From Adiantum capillus-veneris (Eukaryota; Streptophyta; Polypodiopsida; Polypodiales; Pteridaceae): DNA of 64,000 bases. Below are positions 10,095 to 25,000 of the stretch, in pieces. Within the stretch, counting starts at the first letter, position 1; each line of letters begins with the position of its first letter. A model generated the notes under the pieces. The model was not told the origin of the DNA and ran no database searches. It saw nothing but the letters and a program-made list of their open reading frames with translations. The translations under genes and the position numbers were made by a program. The stretch spans positions 78,110,872-78,174,871 of the forward strand of contig CM043953.1 in the NCBI GenBank assembly GCA_014529385.2, written 5' to 3'.

Positions 10095-13000
10095 GTAATA
10101 TGTTTGCACTTGTCAAAGGCATGTCTTCTTTTCTAGCTGGTTTTGCTTGCTTTAATTCTCTTCATTACCATTGATAGCTATATTACCGGCTTGTTTTTCA
10201 TTGCAGCAAGAATGGACTTTTATATGTGATCTTGACTTACATTTTTGCAAGGAAACTTGCAAAATTTTAGAAAGTTCTATTTCTATGCATCTTATGTTTG
10301 TGTACTCAAAGCTAATTACCCAAGCGTGACGCAAAGGAGTTATGAAAAAAATTGAATAGGGCATGTCATTTGCCAAAGCATGGAGAAGGTGACGGAGAAT
10401 AGAGATGTCATTTTGTTTACAGAGACCCATCAGAGTTACGAGAGGGGTTTACCCTTGGTGCAGGTCTTTCAATAGGAGTTGACCTTCAAAAGGATCACAC
10501 AGTGACATGGTTGCTCTACAGGTTTAGGTGGAATTGCTCTATTATTTTGGAGGAAGCTTCACGACAGGGTCAGTGTAGTGAGCAGAGATGAGGATACTAG
10601 GTCTATGTGAATGAGGGTTCGCCTCTCTAGCTTGTAGTTAACTACTATTGCTACAAGCCCCCAAGAGGCTCTACATATGCTAGGTGCGGGACAAACAACC
10701 ACACTCTGATGTTTTAGGGTTAGGGTTTTTGAGTTGAGCTCTCTCTTGCCCCCTCCGTGCCACACGAGATCACTAGAGCAGTGCTAGCAGCCCCATGGGC
10801 CCTATGGAGATAGAGGTGCTTACCAGATCAATCTCCTTTATGCATAGCTTATGGGGATACTACTTGAGACAGATATGCCACATTGGCCCTTGAATCTTCT
10901 AGACAGTTAGCTTTACAGGGGGACACATCATGCTGTTATGCACAAATGTCATCATGGTTCCAGATACTGTAGCAAGGCTTCAGTGTCACTGGCACGGGAC
11001 AGACAGTTAGCTACAATTGGGCTGGAGTTCACATTGGACGGACTCTTGCCTAGGCAATGACACGTGGCGGGGATACGGGTGGTAGCCTAGCCGACACAGG
11101 GCCATATTACCACCACCACAGTTTGGAGATGGACTTAACTGGATTGGATATTTTGTGAGTTGTTGGTGGCCCTTTTGGTTGTATATATCCGTACTTGTTT
11201 GGAGTCATTGGCATCATCATCTACTTTGTATGGTCAAGCGTCTTGAGTCTCGAGTCTAGAGTTCATGCACAGCACGTCTGCACCATCCTTGCACATTTGA
11301 GTCTCGACACTCCCATTGTACCCGGGAGTTCTGAGCATGGAGTTGAGTGTGCTGCCATGCCAGAGTCTGTACAGAGTCTGTACTGTTTCATTCGAGTCAG
11401 TCGAGTCCCATGTTGTTGATGAGTCGCTGTGTTGCTCTGTTATTCATTGTTTTCAGTGTCTTCATTCTGTTGGAATGAGATTTCACGCACATTTCACTGA
11501 GGAGGACCCACTATAGAGAGCACGACACATTATCTCTCCTACAGGTGCTCTCATTTTTGGCACGCCCTGTAGGACCTCAACTAAAGTCTCGCTTCGTCGA
11601 GAGTCAAGTCAAGGAGCTAGCAGGTTTAAGCTCTCACTTGTGCTAGTCTGTTGGTTTCGACTGGTCTGGTCCAGCTTCAGCTTGGTCTCGTCCAACTTTC
11701 CCTCAACCAGCTTGTCTAGTCTCTCGTGCTGGTCTAGTAGTCTCTCGTCCAAGACTAGCCAGGTGGTCTAGTCACTCGCCCTGGTCTAGTGGAGTCTGGA
11801 CCAGTGTTGAGTAAGTTAAAGGTCTTCGTGCCCAAAGCTTGGATGGGCTTCTGATTACTGCATGACACATACAAGGTAGTCAAAAGAGCGATAAAGTCCA
11901 CTACTAAGTCCTCTGAAGTACTACCATTGGAAACGCAAACCCTTTGTGCCCAATAGAAGTCCACCATCCTCGTTACCCCTACCTTCCTACGCAGCTACCT
12001 CCACTCCCTCAACCAATTCTATACCTCCTGGGTCCCCTTCCGCAGTACAGTTCTCAACCACTGTGTTACAGCAACCTCTTGAGCAACAGACTCAGGATTA
12101 GATAGCCATGGAAGAGCTGACAAGCGTTCTGGCTAAGGTGAACATCAAGTTCCTGACTTTCAAAGGTCTCTCCATAGAGGATGCCGAGGACAATGCTCGG
12201 AGATTTGTATCCCTCTGCAGGGGCTGTGGCCTCGAAGACGCCTACCTAGTACTCTTGCCATCCACCTTGGATGGCTTAGCAGATAAATGGTACAGTCAAT
12301 TTGCAAAGAACCACTTTACGACTTGGGCCACATTATGACAACAGTTTTGTTAAGCTTTCATACCATGGGCCTTTCAAGAGAAGGTTCTGGATGAGTTGCC
12401 CAACCTGATACTCCAGCCCAATGAGACTTTTGCAAAACTCATGACCAGAACAAAGTGTTTGGTCGCCAAGCTTCCCCAGCAACCAGGTGAATTTATGGTC
12501 AAGAAGTGGATAGAGAAGGCTCTTCCTAAGACTTCTCAACAAAAGCTCAAAGAGAGTGTCTGACTTGAAGCCATCCTGGAGGAGTTTGTTGCTGCTGCTA
12601 CTAGGATAGAGGAGGCAAGGAAGCTATTCAACGACTCTCCTCAGGTAGAGACTGCCTCTGTACTCCCGGGAAGTCCATCTGACCCCTTGACCTCCTTACG
12701 CAGGGAACTCGAAGCTCTAAAGTTACAACAAGCTCTTCAAGGGGAGAGATCCTTCTCTCTTAGATAGGAGAAGCCTCCACATTGCGAGGCTTTGGACCAA
12801 ATCAAGCGCGAGCTAGAAGAGCTCAGGTCTTAGTAGGAGACTAAGGCTATGGTCTGGTGTAGCTCATGCCGCTCTCCAAGGCACCCTCCACATGAGTGCC
12901 CCCTTTGGGCTTATTGCCACTTCTGTGAAAAGTCTGGACATGAGGACAAGGATTGCTACTACCTAAAGGGATTGCAGAAAATACAGCAAAGTCTCGGTTC

Positions 13001-16000
13001 TACTCTCCAGTAGGGGTTAGCACCTATATCCAACATGGTTTTCCCTATGGCCATCCAAACTACATGCCACCCTTGCTAAATATCCCTCTTATGCAAGGTA
13101 TGCCAAGCACTTTTCCCTCTCAAAGTTTTTATCATTCCAATGCCCCCTCCACCCCTCGGAGCTTCTACACTTCATCCTCTACCTCGATGCAGCAGGAGCA
13201 GAGACCACCTCGTCCCCCGCCTCACCCGTCCAATCGGCCTATTTTATGCTACAGATGCTGGGAATATGGACATTACCAAAGCAAATGTCCTTTACCTGAA
13301 GGTTCTCCTCCTTGCCGTCATTGCCCCGAAGCTGAGGACCACTACAACAAGGATTGTCCCAAGCAAATGGCATCTTTGTCTTCAGGTCCAAGTCAGAACC
13401 AACAAGAGTTCACATTTCCGAAGATGAACCTGATAACGGTGAGCACCCATCCCTCAGCCGTCACCTGCTACTCATGTGGTTACCCCTAAGGATAGGCCAC
13501 AGCAAATGGAGGAGGCTGCTCGTGTCCTCACTCGGGCACAAAGAGCAGCTCTCAGTCTCAGCCTTCCAAAAGGTCCACCTCGTCCATCCCCACTTCCACA
13601 AATGAGTATACCTGCCCTAAGTGACAAGCCATCCACTGGTGCTAAGAGCCGACCAATCTCCATGCTATCTGATATTAATGGAGCTTTCTTGGAAGCAGTG
13701 GCTGACTTGCAACAAATCAAAGTACTAGAGGAATCTCAGATTGAAGGAGCCAAGCCTACAGGAGAAGCTATCTTGAAGAACACCTTTGAGCAAGTGTCAG
13801 TTTATGACATGCTTCGTCTCGATGCAAATCTAAGAAGTGACACCCTTACAGTCAGTCAATCTGTGTACCCGGGTGCAGGGCCTAGTGGTGGGCACCTCCC
13901 AGTACAGCCCTCAGAGTCCTACATGATCTCCTATCCCGCTGCTCCCCTTACTGATTACAGGAGTCCTCGTCTCACTGTATCTATTCTTGGGTGCCGATTC
14001 TCCGGTGTCATCGTCGATGGTGGATCTGGCATCAATCTGATGCCTGAGTTCACTATGTTGGCTTTAGGTCTGCAGCCTACCCGGCCTGCTCCCTTCACAG
14101 TTACGTTGGCCGACCAAAGGACACTCTACCTAGTGGGCATAGTGGACAAGGTGCCTCTGCAAGTACAAGACTTCACCTTTAGCTTGGATTTTGTTGTGGT
14201 TTGTCTCCCCCAGGTTAAGGGAGGATTTCCTTTGCTCATCGGCAGACCATGGCTGCGGCACACTAAAGCATTTCATGATTGGGGAAACGACGCCATGTGG
14301 ATGTATACTCCTGGCTTCCCAATGAAACCCATTTGACTTGAAGGAGGCATGGATCTAGTAGTTTCAACTCTCATCATAGTTATTTGTCAGTGGCATCCAA
14401 CCTCGACCTGGAGAAGCCTACCCCACCTGACGGGTCCGACGAAGACATACTGCAATAGTTGGAGGCTACCACATCGATGCCATGCTATGTGGTTTCTGTT
14501 GAACCCTTGCCCGAGGATACACCCTCTGCCCTTGCTCCTCCAGCTGAGACCAGTGAGCCACATCATCCAGAAGCAAGTGTGATAGTCACTGAGGATCACA
14601 CTTCAGTTGCCCCCTTGATGGAAGCCATCGGCCTTGGCGAACCTATAACACACCATAGAAGGGGGAAGAAATCTCCTTTGCAAGAGTTCACCAACGTCTC
14701 ACCTCCCTCCTTAGCTTCCTCTGTGTCTGACTCCCCGACCACACAAGAGCACCTTCGAGGAGTTTCCACCAAGATGGTTGCAAGAAGAGTATGCTGATTT
14801 TCACATTGATCAGACACCAGCCCATGATGTCTCGAAGCTCCAAGAGGCGACACAATCTTCCTCTTTTGATGCACCCGCGCCAGCTACACCTCCTGACCGG
14901 TCAAAGAAGTCAACCTGGGCAACCTTGACAACCCTCAGCCCATCCTAATAGCCGCTTGGCTATGGGATCTCCCCGCGCTACTCGATTAGATAGTCTCTTT
15001 TATGCACTCTTTTAAAGATGTTTTTGTCTGGTCTTACAAAGATTTGGAAGGAATTTCACTAGAATTGGGTGTCCATACTATCCCTTTGGTTGAAGAGGTT
15101 AAGCCAGTCAGAGGCTGAGCCTACAAGCTCAACCCTAAGTATGCAAAAGTCGTCAAACTGGAGCTAAAAAAATATAAGAGGCAGGGATCATTGTACCTGT
15201 GGAGCACTCTGAGTGGCTATCACCCATGGTCATAGCGCCTAAGAAGCAATCCAATGAAATCCGCGTGTGCGTCGACTACCGCGCTCTGAACAAGGTAACA
15301 ATCTTAGATGGTTTTCCCACACCCTTCACTGAACGTGTACTCGAATATGTTGCAGGGCACATACTTTATTGTTTCGTGGATGGGTTCAGTGGCCACGATC
15401 AGTTGGGCATCCATCCTGGTGATCAGATCGAAACTGCTTTTGTGAAGTTTCGACTCCATGGGGTATTTTCATTTACACCAGAATGTCTTTTGGGTTGCAA
15501 AACGCTCCACCTCTTTCAATCGAACAATATATCTCATCTTTTATTCTCTGCTCACAGATCATCTTCGCATATTCATGGACGATTTTTCGACCTTCTCCGG
15601 TGCTCAATGTTCCATCCCAGTGGAGAATCTGGAGGAGCATCTCGCTCAGCTCACTACCGTCTTCCTCGGGTGTAGAGAGGCACGCCTGAAGCTCAATCCG
15701 AACAAATGTCATTTTTTGGTCACTGAAGGTACGCTTTGGTTTAGCGCCTGACCTAGAGAAGATAGTAGCCATCTTGAGGTTGCCTCCTCCAATCAATCCC
15801 AAAGGTGTACAGAGCTTTGTAGGCCACACAGGCTATCATTGTAGGTTCATCCGTATGTATGCACAGGTGGCTCAACCATTTACACGCCTGACCAGTGCTA
15901 TTGTACCCTTCCAATGATAAAAGCCTGAGGCCGAAGCATTTACTTATCAAAAAAATCGCTTCATTGAAGCACCTATTCTAGTTGTCCCCGATTGGTCTCT

Positions 16001-19000
16001 CACTTTTTATATGCATACGGATGCTAGTTAGACTGTTGTGTTGACTCAACCTAGCAAGGAGTTCAACCTGGATCAGCCCATTCACTATGCAAGTCGACTG
16101 CTCACTAAGGTAGAGCACAACTATAGCACGACGGAAAGGGAAGGTTTGGCTATTGTGTATGCTCTACAAAAATTTCGTCACTATTTATTAGGGGTCCACT
16201 TCACAATTATTAATGATCACCATGCTTTGCGCTATCTGCTTAATAAGCCACAAGTTGCAGGTCGAGTGTGACAGTGATTACTTCTCTTTCAGGAGTTTGA
16301 TTTTGAGGTGGTCCTCTGTCCCGGCAAGCATCACGTCATGGCTGACCATCTCTCTCGCATTCCGACAGGTGAGGCAGCTGTAGGGATTGCGAGTGACTTT
16401 TCCGATAGCAATTTCTTTAAGGTGGATACCACTCCGTAATGGTACAACGATGTATTGCATTTGCTATCCACTGGCCTGTACCTAGAGGATGCATCCCCCT
16501 TGTAGAAGAGAAGATTGTTGTTGAAGTTTCGCCCATTCACTCTGATAGGAGGTCAGCACTACAAGTCGGGACCAGATGGTGTTCTGAGGCGGTGTGTCTC
16601 CCCCCATGAAGTTGAGCATATTCTTGAGGATGCCCACAATGGTCCCATTGGTGGCCATTATCTTGGTCACATCGCCTCCCAAAAAATTCTACAAAGTGGT
16701 CTATGGTGGCCTCATGTATTTAGGGATGGAATAGCTCATGTCAATGTTTGTGATGTTTGTCAATGCTGTGGACCGAAACCAAGTAAGCAGTCCAACCGTC
16801 CTTTGCAGGTCTCTATGGCATGGTTACCCTTTGAGAGATGGGGCTTAGACTTGTGGGTCTAATTTCTTCCCCTTCTCAACGAGGTAATCGAAAGTATCTG
16901 CTTGTGGCTACAGATTATGCAACCAAGTGAGTAGAGGTACTAGCAACCACCCATTGTATTGGCAATACTGTAGCAAACTTTTGTATGAAAATATATCGTG
17001 TAGGTTTGGGTGCCCTCTGGAGATCACCAGTGATCGGGGCAGTCACTTTGTCAATGAGCTAATTTTGACTTTGCTCGCTAACTATAAGATTTCTCATCGC
17101 AAATCTTGCACCTATTACCCTAGAACCAATGGGCAGGCTGAGAGCACAAACAAGGTTCTTATCGCCCTCCTACAGAAAGCATGTCATCTCCATCGGGTGT
17201 TATGGGCTCATACTATCCACGGCACCCTCTGGGCATACCGCACTTTTTTTCAAAGCCACAACCAATCACACACCATTTCAACTAGCCTTCGGCTTGGAAG
17301 CCATAGCTCCGTTTGAATTCAACTCAAGATCTCCTCTAGTAGGTAGTCTGCGTGCCGATTGGGGTATGGACTCTGCCTATGTCTCTCGTCTCTCCCTGTT
17401 GGACGAGAGCCGCGTATTGGCTTCCCAAGCTTTGCAAGCAAAGCAACTTTGGCGCAAAGCATGGCATGATTGTCATCATCGCAAACCTCAAATAGTACAA
17501 GGCTCGCTCATGCTGCTATATCAGGCAAGATATCTGAACAAAGCAAAGAAGCTTGTTCCAGCCTAGCAAGGGTCATACAGAGTACAAGAGATTTTACCAC
17601 AAGGAGCAATACAACTAGCCACTTTGGATGGTGTTCTTTTGCCGCTTGTAAATGGCTCCAGAGTAAAATGCTATCATCCCTCATAATAAGCCATCTGTAG
17701 CTGTTCTAATATAAGTTTAAGTTCCAACGTTCCCATCCTCTTAGCATATGCCCTCATTCTTTCCTTCATTTAACCTCACACAGAGAATTTTGCCTTGCAA
17801 ATCCTTCAGACTCTCATGTGCTCATCTATCCCCAAAAATTTCTTCCCTTGGACTCATTTCTTCCCAACTGCCACACAGTGTGCTCTGTTCTGTCCCACAA
17901 CTTCTTGTATTCGGATCATTGTTTCCATTCAATTTTTATTGCCTTGTTGTATTGTCAATTGGTTCACACAATTGGTTCTTTAATCAAGTATCTTTCTCAT
18001 GGAACTTCCACTTCACATTTCTCATTGGTATTACTTTTGCAATGTCCCTTCGCCATGGTCTTTGTGATTTATTTTTCACCAATCCCCTTGGGTTCGGTTT
18101 CTATCCAGAGTGCTGAATTTATCTCAACTAGCACCTCTCAGCGTAAAAACGTATTTGCCGTGTTCATCCTGGCGGCTTTCCTACGTCAATTCTCTTTCCC
18201 TTCTTCTTCTTCCCGTCGCTCTCAATGTGGACTCGATGTCCTTGGTCATTTTGATAGTAGGCGTCCTCTCTCAATTCTGCACGCTACATTTGAAAGTTGC
18301 AGCAACTCTAAGTATTCGTTCTTCGTCCTCTACAACTATTCAATCTTTGTCCTCTGTAAGTATTCAATCTTCAAAGATTTCTCCTCTACACTTTTTGCCC
18401 TCACCCCCTCGAACCTGTCTACTCTACCCTCTCCCAACACCCCTCTCCCAACACCCCTCTCTACCCCTCGCCCCTACCCACCCCCTCTCTAACTACACTC
18501 GACCCTCCCTCTCAATCGCTCGCCCATACCTACCTACCCTCCCGTCTCCCTCTCCTCGTCCCTCACCATCCTCCCCTCGTCTCTCACCAGTCCCCCTTCG
18601 CTCCTACCCCCCCCCCCCCCCCCCCCCCCCCCCGTCGTCCCTACCCACCTCCTCGCCCCTAAGTAGCCCCCTCGCCCCTCTCGCTCCGAAAGATTATCTA
18701 TCCAACGGCCCTGCCCTTCGGCCATCTGCGGCTCCTACTCAACTAAGATAGCAATTACGTTCACAGGGCTCTGCCTCCCAAGTACTCAGGAATTCCTTCG
18801 GCTTCTACACTTCGTTCGCTTAGCAGTAACTCATAGTCACGTCTATACAGGTCTGTACAGAGACAACCACGGAATATCTACAAGTTAATGTATGCTATTG
18901 TGCAATATTCAGCTCTGTTGAATGTAAGCTTCTGAAGTGCGTAGACGGAGTACTTGACAGTTACACAATTACAGAGACTCAAGTGTGACACAATACATCT

Positions 19001-22000
19001 GTATCACTGTGGCTGGTAGTAGATTACAAAGAAAGACCTTGCGTCAGAAGCCTGCACTGTCTGATAGAACTGGGAGTTCTTTTGTGGAAGACGCAGGACA
19101 CAGTAGCCATGGCCTCACAGATCTGTCTTCAAGTGATTACAGTGATGAAAGTTATCAAGTATCTCCAGAGGCCTCGGATTCAGACTCTAGCTTTGAATCA
19201 GACCCTTTTGGCGACCAGGACAAACATTTTAAAGACAAAGCGAACATCAGATCAGCAGGCCTGCAACATCGAAAAGTCAAGCCAAATTCAGCTTGAATTT
19301 TTACCTTCAGCTACCTCATCCATCCCTTGGAAAAGTTCTATCCCGAGATCAGCTACAAACGCTATGTCTTACGGCATTGGTGGCTACCTACTGATGTTCC
19401 TGTGGATATGGTCTCTGAAGCTTTTCCCAGAGGTACGGGGTTACACACTTACTGCTATTCGCATTGGTCTTGCCTTGGGAATGACAAGCTTTCCAGTCTT
19501 GAAACCGGCTAGTAGAACCTACTCACAACTTTCGAAAGATACGACCATTCAAGCATGCCAAGAGCTGCTTAGTGTTGATCACACTGAGTATGCAAGGAAT
19601 AAAAAGCTTTTGGCCATCTTCATGTAGCAGGCTACAATGTCACTTTCACAGGACACTCAGTTAGTACAGTTGGTCTGGTGTGAACCGTCTGGTCTGGTTC
19701 ACACTGGACGCACTCTCTGTGCTGGGCTGGGCAGTGACACGCGGCAAGATACGGACGGTGGTCTAGTGGACATCGTGGCCAGGTCACCACCACCACTCAC
19801 TTTGGAGATTGGCTTAGGTGGCTGACATTTATGGGCCGTTGGGTCATTATCATCATCTTCTTCACATCTTCACGTAGTCGTTTAGAGTGAGTCTATACAC
19901 AGAGCACTGATTCACCGTCCCTACACATCTGAGCCTCGACACCCCATTGTACCTGAGAGTCCTGGGCTGGAGCTGAGTGTGCTGCCACACCAGAGTCTGT
20001 ATCAGTTCTTTGAGATAGTCGAGTCATTTGTTGTGGTCTACTGTTGCTGTTGTGTGTTGCTGTTGTGTCTCTGTGAGCTCAGTTGTTGTCTATTGTTTCC
20101 CTTCTTTTCAGTCTGTTTGAATGAGATTGTCACGCACATTGCACTGAGGACCACCCACTGTAGAGAGCACGACACATTATCCGCGCTACAGGTGCTCTCA
20201 TTTTGGCGATCACGGTGGGACCTCAATTGAAATCTCACTTTGTGAGGTACAAATCTTGAAGCTAGTTGGGTCTATCTAGCTTCACCTACCTTGCCTAGCT
20301 TCGCCTCCCTTGCCTTGCATTGTTCTCCTCTCGCCTTGTCCAACTGGTCTAGTCCTCCTTCGCCCTGGTCCAACCTGTCCTCGTCCTTGGTCTAGACCTC
20401 CTCGACCCTGGCCTAGTCCTCCTCGTCCTTGGTCTAGTCCTCCTCGTCCTGGTCCACCCAGCTTGGTCTAGTCACTTGCCTAGTCTAGTAGAGTCTAGAC
20501 CAGTCTTCAGCCAGTTCAAGGTTTTCTTGCCCAAAGCTTGGTTGGTTTGGTGGTCCCTGCATGACCCATACAAGGCAGTCAGTCGAGCGTCAAAGCGCAC
20601 TCCTGAGTCCTCTGAAGTACTACAACAGAAGACGACCCTTGGAACCCGTTAGAAGTCCATCAACCTCATCACCCATACCTCCACATATGACATCACCCAT
20701 TCCTCCCTCCTGTTCCACATCTTCCAGATCACCTTCTCCAGTAAAGCTCTCTCCTATTCTGCTACAGCAGGCCACTGAGCAATAGGCTTAGCAAGGTGCC
20801 ATGGAGCCGTTGGCTAGCGTTTTGGCTAAGGTAAACATCAAGTTCCCTACATTCAAAGGACTCTCTTTAGAAGATGCTGACGACCATGCAAGGAGATTTG
20901 TATCTCTGTAGGGATCGTGGTCTTGACAGGGAAGATGCGTATTTGGTACTCTTTCCATCCACCTTGGATGGCTTAGCAGACAAATGGTACAGCCAGTTTG
21001 CAGAGAACCATTTTGCAACTTGGGCAGCCTTAAGACAATAGTTATGTGCAGCTTTCAGGCCAGGTGACTACCAGGAGAAGGTGTTGGATGAGTTGGCCAA
21101 CATGGTGCTCCAGCCAGAGGAGACTTTTACAGAACTTATGACGAAAACCAAGTCTCTGGTTGCCAAGCTTCCCCAGCAACAGGTGAATTTATGGTTAAGA
21201 AGTGGGTAGAGAAGGCGCTTCCCAAAACTTCTCAGCAAAAACTACGAGTCTCCGACCCAATGCCACTCTAGAGGAGTTCATCGCAACTGCTACGAGGATA
21301 GAGGGGGCTAGGAAGCTGTTCACCAACCCCCCTCACATAGAGACCCCCTCTATGTTTTTGGAAAGTCCTTCTGATCCTTTAACTTCTTTACGCAGGGAAT
21401 TGGAAGCCCTAAAGTTACAGCGATCTCTTCTAAAAGAGAGGTCCTTCTCTCTTAGACATGAGAAGCCTCCACATCACGAGGCATTGGAACAGATCAAGCA
21501 CGAGCTAGAAGAGCTCAAGGGTCAGCAAGAGACTAAGGCTACGGTTTGGTGTAGCTCATGCCGCTCTCCAGGGCACCCTCCACAAGAATGCCCCCTTCGG
21601 GTTTACTGCCACTTCTGTGAAAAATCTGGACATGAGGACAAGAACTGTTACTACCTCAAGGGATTGCGACAAATACAGCAAAATCTTGGTCCTACTCTTC
21701 AACAAGGGCCAGCACCTGTATCCAACATGGTTTCGCCTTGTGGCCATCCACACCATATGCCACCTTTGCTGACAACCCCTCCTGGTATGCCAAGTACTTT
21801 TCCGTCTCAGAGCTTTTATCATACCCTTGCTCCCTCATCACCTCAAAGATTCTATGCCTCCACCTCCAACTCAATGCACCAGGAGCAAGGACCACCTCGC
21901 CCTTCGACTCGCCCTTTGAATCAGCCCATTTTATGCTACAGATGCGGGGAATATGGGCATTACCAAAGCAAATGCCCCCTGCCAGAAGTGTCCCCTCCTT

Positions 22001-25000
22001 GCTGTCATTGCCCTGAAACGAAGGATCACTACAATAAGGATTGCCCTAAACTTCGTGCATCCACGCCTTCGAACTCAAGTCAAAGCCAGAATGAGTTTGT
22101 CTTCCCAAAGCTCAATTTGATAGCAGTGAGCACCGTTTCTCAGCCGCCCCCTTCTACCCACGTGGTTACCCCTCAAAATAAGACACAGCAGTTGGCAGAG
22201 GAGCCATCGGGTATCCTCACCCGGGCCCAGTGAGCCGCTCTCGGTCTTAGCATTCAAGCAAGTTCAACTCCCCCACACAGTCTCACACGAGTGGTTACCC
22301 TGCCTGTAGTTGTTATCAAGCGATCCCCCAGTGCCATGAAAGAATCCAAATCTTTGCTCTCCGATATTGATGACGCTTTCTTGGAAGCAGTTTCCGATCT
22401 ACAACAGATCAAGGTACTCAAGAAACCACTGGTAGAACAGGAAAAGATTACAGCAGAGACAGTCTTGAAGAACACCTTCCAACAAGTGTCCCTCTATGAC
22501 GTGCTGCGACTAGATGCAAATTTTAGAAGTGACACCCTTGTTGTTATTCAGTCACTTTATCCTGGAGCAGGTCCTAGTGGCGGGCACCTCCCAGTGCGAC
22601 CATCAGAGTCCTATATGATATCCAATCCCGCTGCGCCACTCACTGATTATAGAAGCCCTCGCCTGACGGTGTCCGTTTTGGGTCGGCAATTCTCAGGAGT
22701 GATAGTGGATGGTGGATCTGGCATCAACCTGATGCCCGAGTTCACTATGTTAGCTCTAGGTCTACAACCTACTCGCCTTGCTCCCTTCACAGTTACATTG
22801 GCCGACCAGCGGACAGTCTACCCAGTGGGCATAGTGGACAATGTGCCTCTGTAGGTACAGGACTTTACTTTTAACTTGGATTTTGTTGTGGTTCGTCTTC
22901 CCCAGGTTGAGGGCGGATTTCCTTTGCTCATTGGAAGACCATGGCTGCGACACACTAAAGCACTTCATGATTGGGGAAACGATGCAATGTGGATACATAC
23001 TTCTGGCTCCCCAATGCAACCCATTCTCTTAGAAGGAGGTATGGATCCCGTGGTGCAGCAAGTTTCTTTGTCAATGGAAACCAACCCTGAACAAGAACAA
23101 CCTACTACACGTAAAGGGTCAGATGAGGATCTATTAGAGTGGTTGGATGCTACCAAATCTATGCCTTGTTATGGAGTCTCTATTCACTCTTTGCCGGCAG
23201 GTACACCCTCTTCCAATGTTTCCTTGGTGGACGCCTTTGAATTTGGTACGCCTATGAAGAATCATAGAAGCGGGAGGAAATCACCGCTACAAGAGTTCAC
23301 CCCCCTTCAAACATCAGTGGAGTCTGCTTCTACGACCAGAACAAAGCTCTCCTCTGGGTCTGGCGAACTCCCTTCACGGAGCCCGGCCTGCTTGAAGAAT
23401 TCCCTCCTCTTGATAGTTGTCTTGCTCATGGTACATCCTCTTGCTCTCCATCGACTACCGCGCTCTATAGCAACTCAACTTTCAGCTCTTGCTCTCCACC
23501 AACTGCCGCGCTTTGTAGCCTATCAACTTTCAGTTAGTCCTACATTTTTTCCCCTCGACCCTAGTCCCCATGCCCACTCACCCTCGCCCCTAAGTCCCTT
23601 GCCCTTGCCCCTACCCAATCCCACCCCCTTGTCCCTACCCTCTCTCAACCCTCGCCCCTACCCTCTCTTACCCTCGCCCCTACCCACCCCCCCCCTTCCC
23701 CTCGCCCCTACCCTCTCTTGCCCTCGCCCCTACCCACCCCCCTCATCCTTACCCACCCCCTCTCGCCCCTACCCTCTCTTGCCCTCGCCCCTACCCACCC
23801 CCTCTCTTCCCCTCGCCCCTACCCACCCCCTTCCACCACTCGCCCCTATCTAAACTTCCCCACCCCTCTCAGCCTCAGCCTCAGCCTCATCTCCCCCACC
23901 CCGCTGATCTACATTGTGTCTTCAGTAGCCTCAAGCTCCCTTTGCAACCTAAGAAATCTCGTCAAAGAGTCTGCATTCCAATCTGCTTCGTGAACCCTTC
24001 CTGCTCTTCCTCAACAACTAGGATTGAAATCTACAACTTCTTCAGGAGCCTCTCATATGCCTCCTTCAGAGCAACTACACTTCATTGGTTTTCAGCTCGA
24101 GAAGTGCCAAGAGTTTGTTGCAGCTCTTCACACTCTACTTGGAACTTCCTAGAATTCTCTTGAACTGTCATCATCTCTACATAAGAATCCGCCATCCTGT
24201 GTTCGAGCAGAGAAACCTCCTCCAATTGTTGAATTCTCTTGCCAGCTGCAATCATTTCTTGCATGGTTGGGCCAAGCACCTACTTCAAGAAAGATGTACA
24301 TGCGGTACCTATTGGTTTTATTTCACAGTTTTTCAGTATTTCCTAGTTTTTCAATATTTCCTCTCACCGAGACGGTGAGTGGTCTTGTGGCGGGCAACCT
24401 GTAGCAGGCTACAGTGTCACTTTCACAGGACACTCAGTTAGTACAGTTGGTCTGGTGTGTAGCGTCTGGTCTGATTCACACTGGACGGACTCTCTGTGCT
24501 GGGCTGGGCAGTGACACGTGGCAGGATGCGGACGGTGGTCTAGTGGTCATCGTGGCCAGGTCACCACCACCACTCACTTTGGAGATTGGCTTAGGTGGCT
24601 GACATTTATGGGCCGTTGGGTCATTATCATCATCTTCTTCACATCTTCACGTAGTCGTTTAGAGTGAGTCTATACACAGAGCACTGATTCACCATCCCTG
24701 CACATCTGAGCCTCGACACCCCATTGTACCTCAGAGTCCTGGGCTGGAGCTGAGTGTGCTGCCACGCCAGAGTCTGTATCAGTTCTTTGAGATAGTCGAG
24801 TCATTTGTTGAGGTCTATTGTTGCTGTTGTGTCTCTGTGAGCTTAGTTGTTGTCTATTGTTTCCCTTCTTTTCAGTCTGTTTGAGTGAGATTGTCACGCA
24901 CATTGCACTGAGGACCACCCACTGTAGAGAGCACGACACATTATCCGCGCTACACTTCAAATATTACTTTCTGCTCAGAGATGCTAAAGAATGTAAGGGA

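Larger units (their letters stand above)
19623..24954 (+). mobile_element. gypsy-2, non-autonomous Ty3/gypsy element nested in gypsy-1
   Basis: LTRs 19623-20190 and 24400-24954 differ at only a few sites. Both outer ends are flanked by CTTCA (19618-19622 and 24955-24959). The 4.2 kb interior encodes gag with four zinc knuckles and a protease, both clearly related to gypsy-1, but has no reverse transcriptase, RNase H or integrase. It would need enzymes from a related element. Low LTR divergence shows that it entered gypsy-1 later. Confidence 0.94.

Noticed and set aside
18110-18751. 213-codon Pro/Ser-rich frame
   Set aside because: Product of the C/T-rich tract and C run; no domain.
23400-23853. 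Pro-rich extension of the gypsy-2 protease frame
   Set aside because: Minisatellite translation; homology ends before it.
24082-24279. Antisense coiled-coil frame in gypsy-2
   Set aside because: 65 codons only, in a non-coding 3' part of a retroelement, no second copy seen. Too weak to list as a gene.
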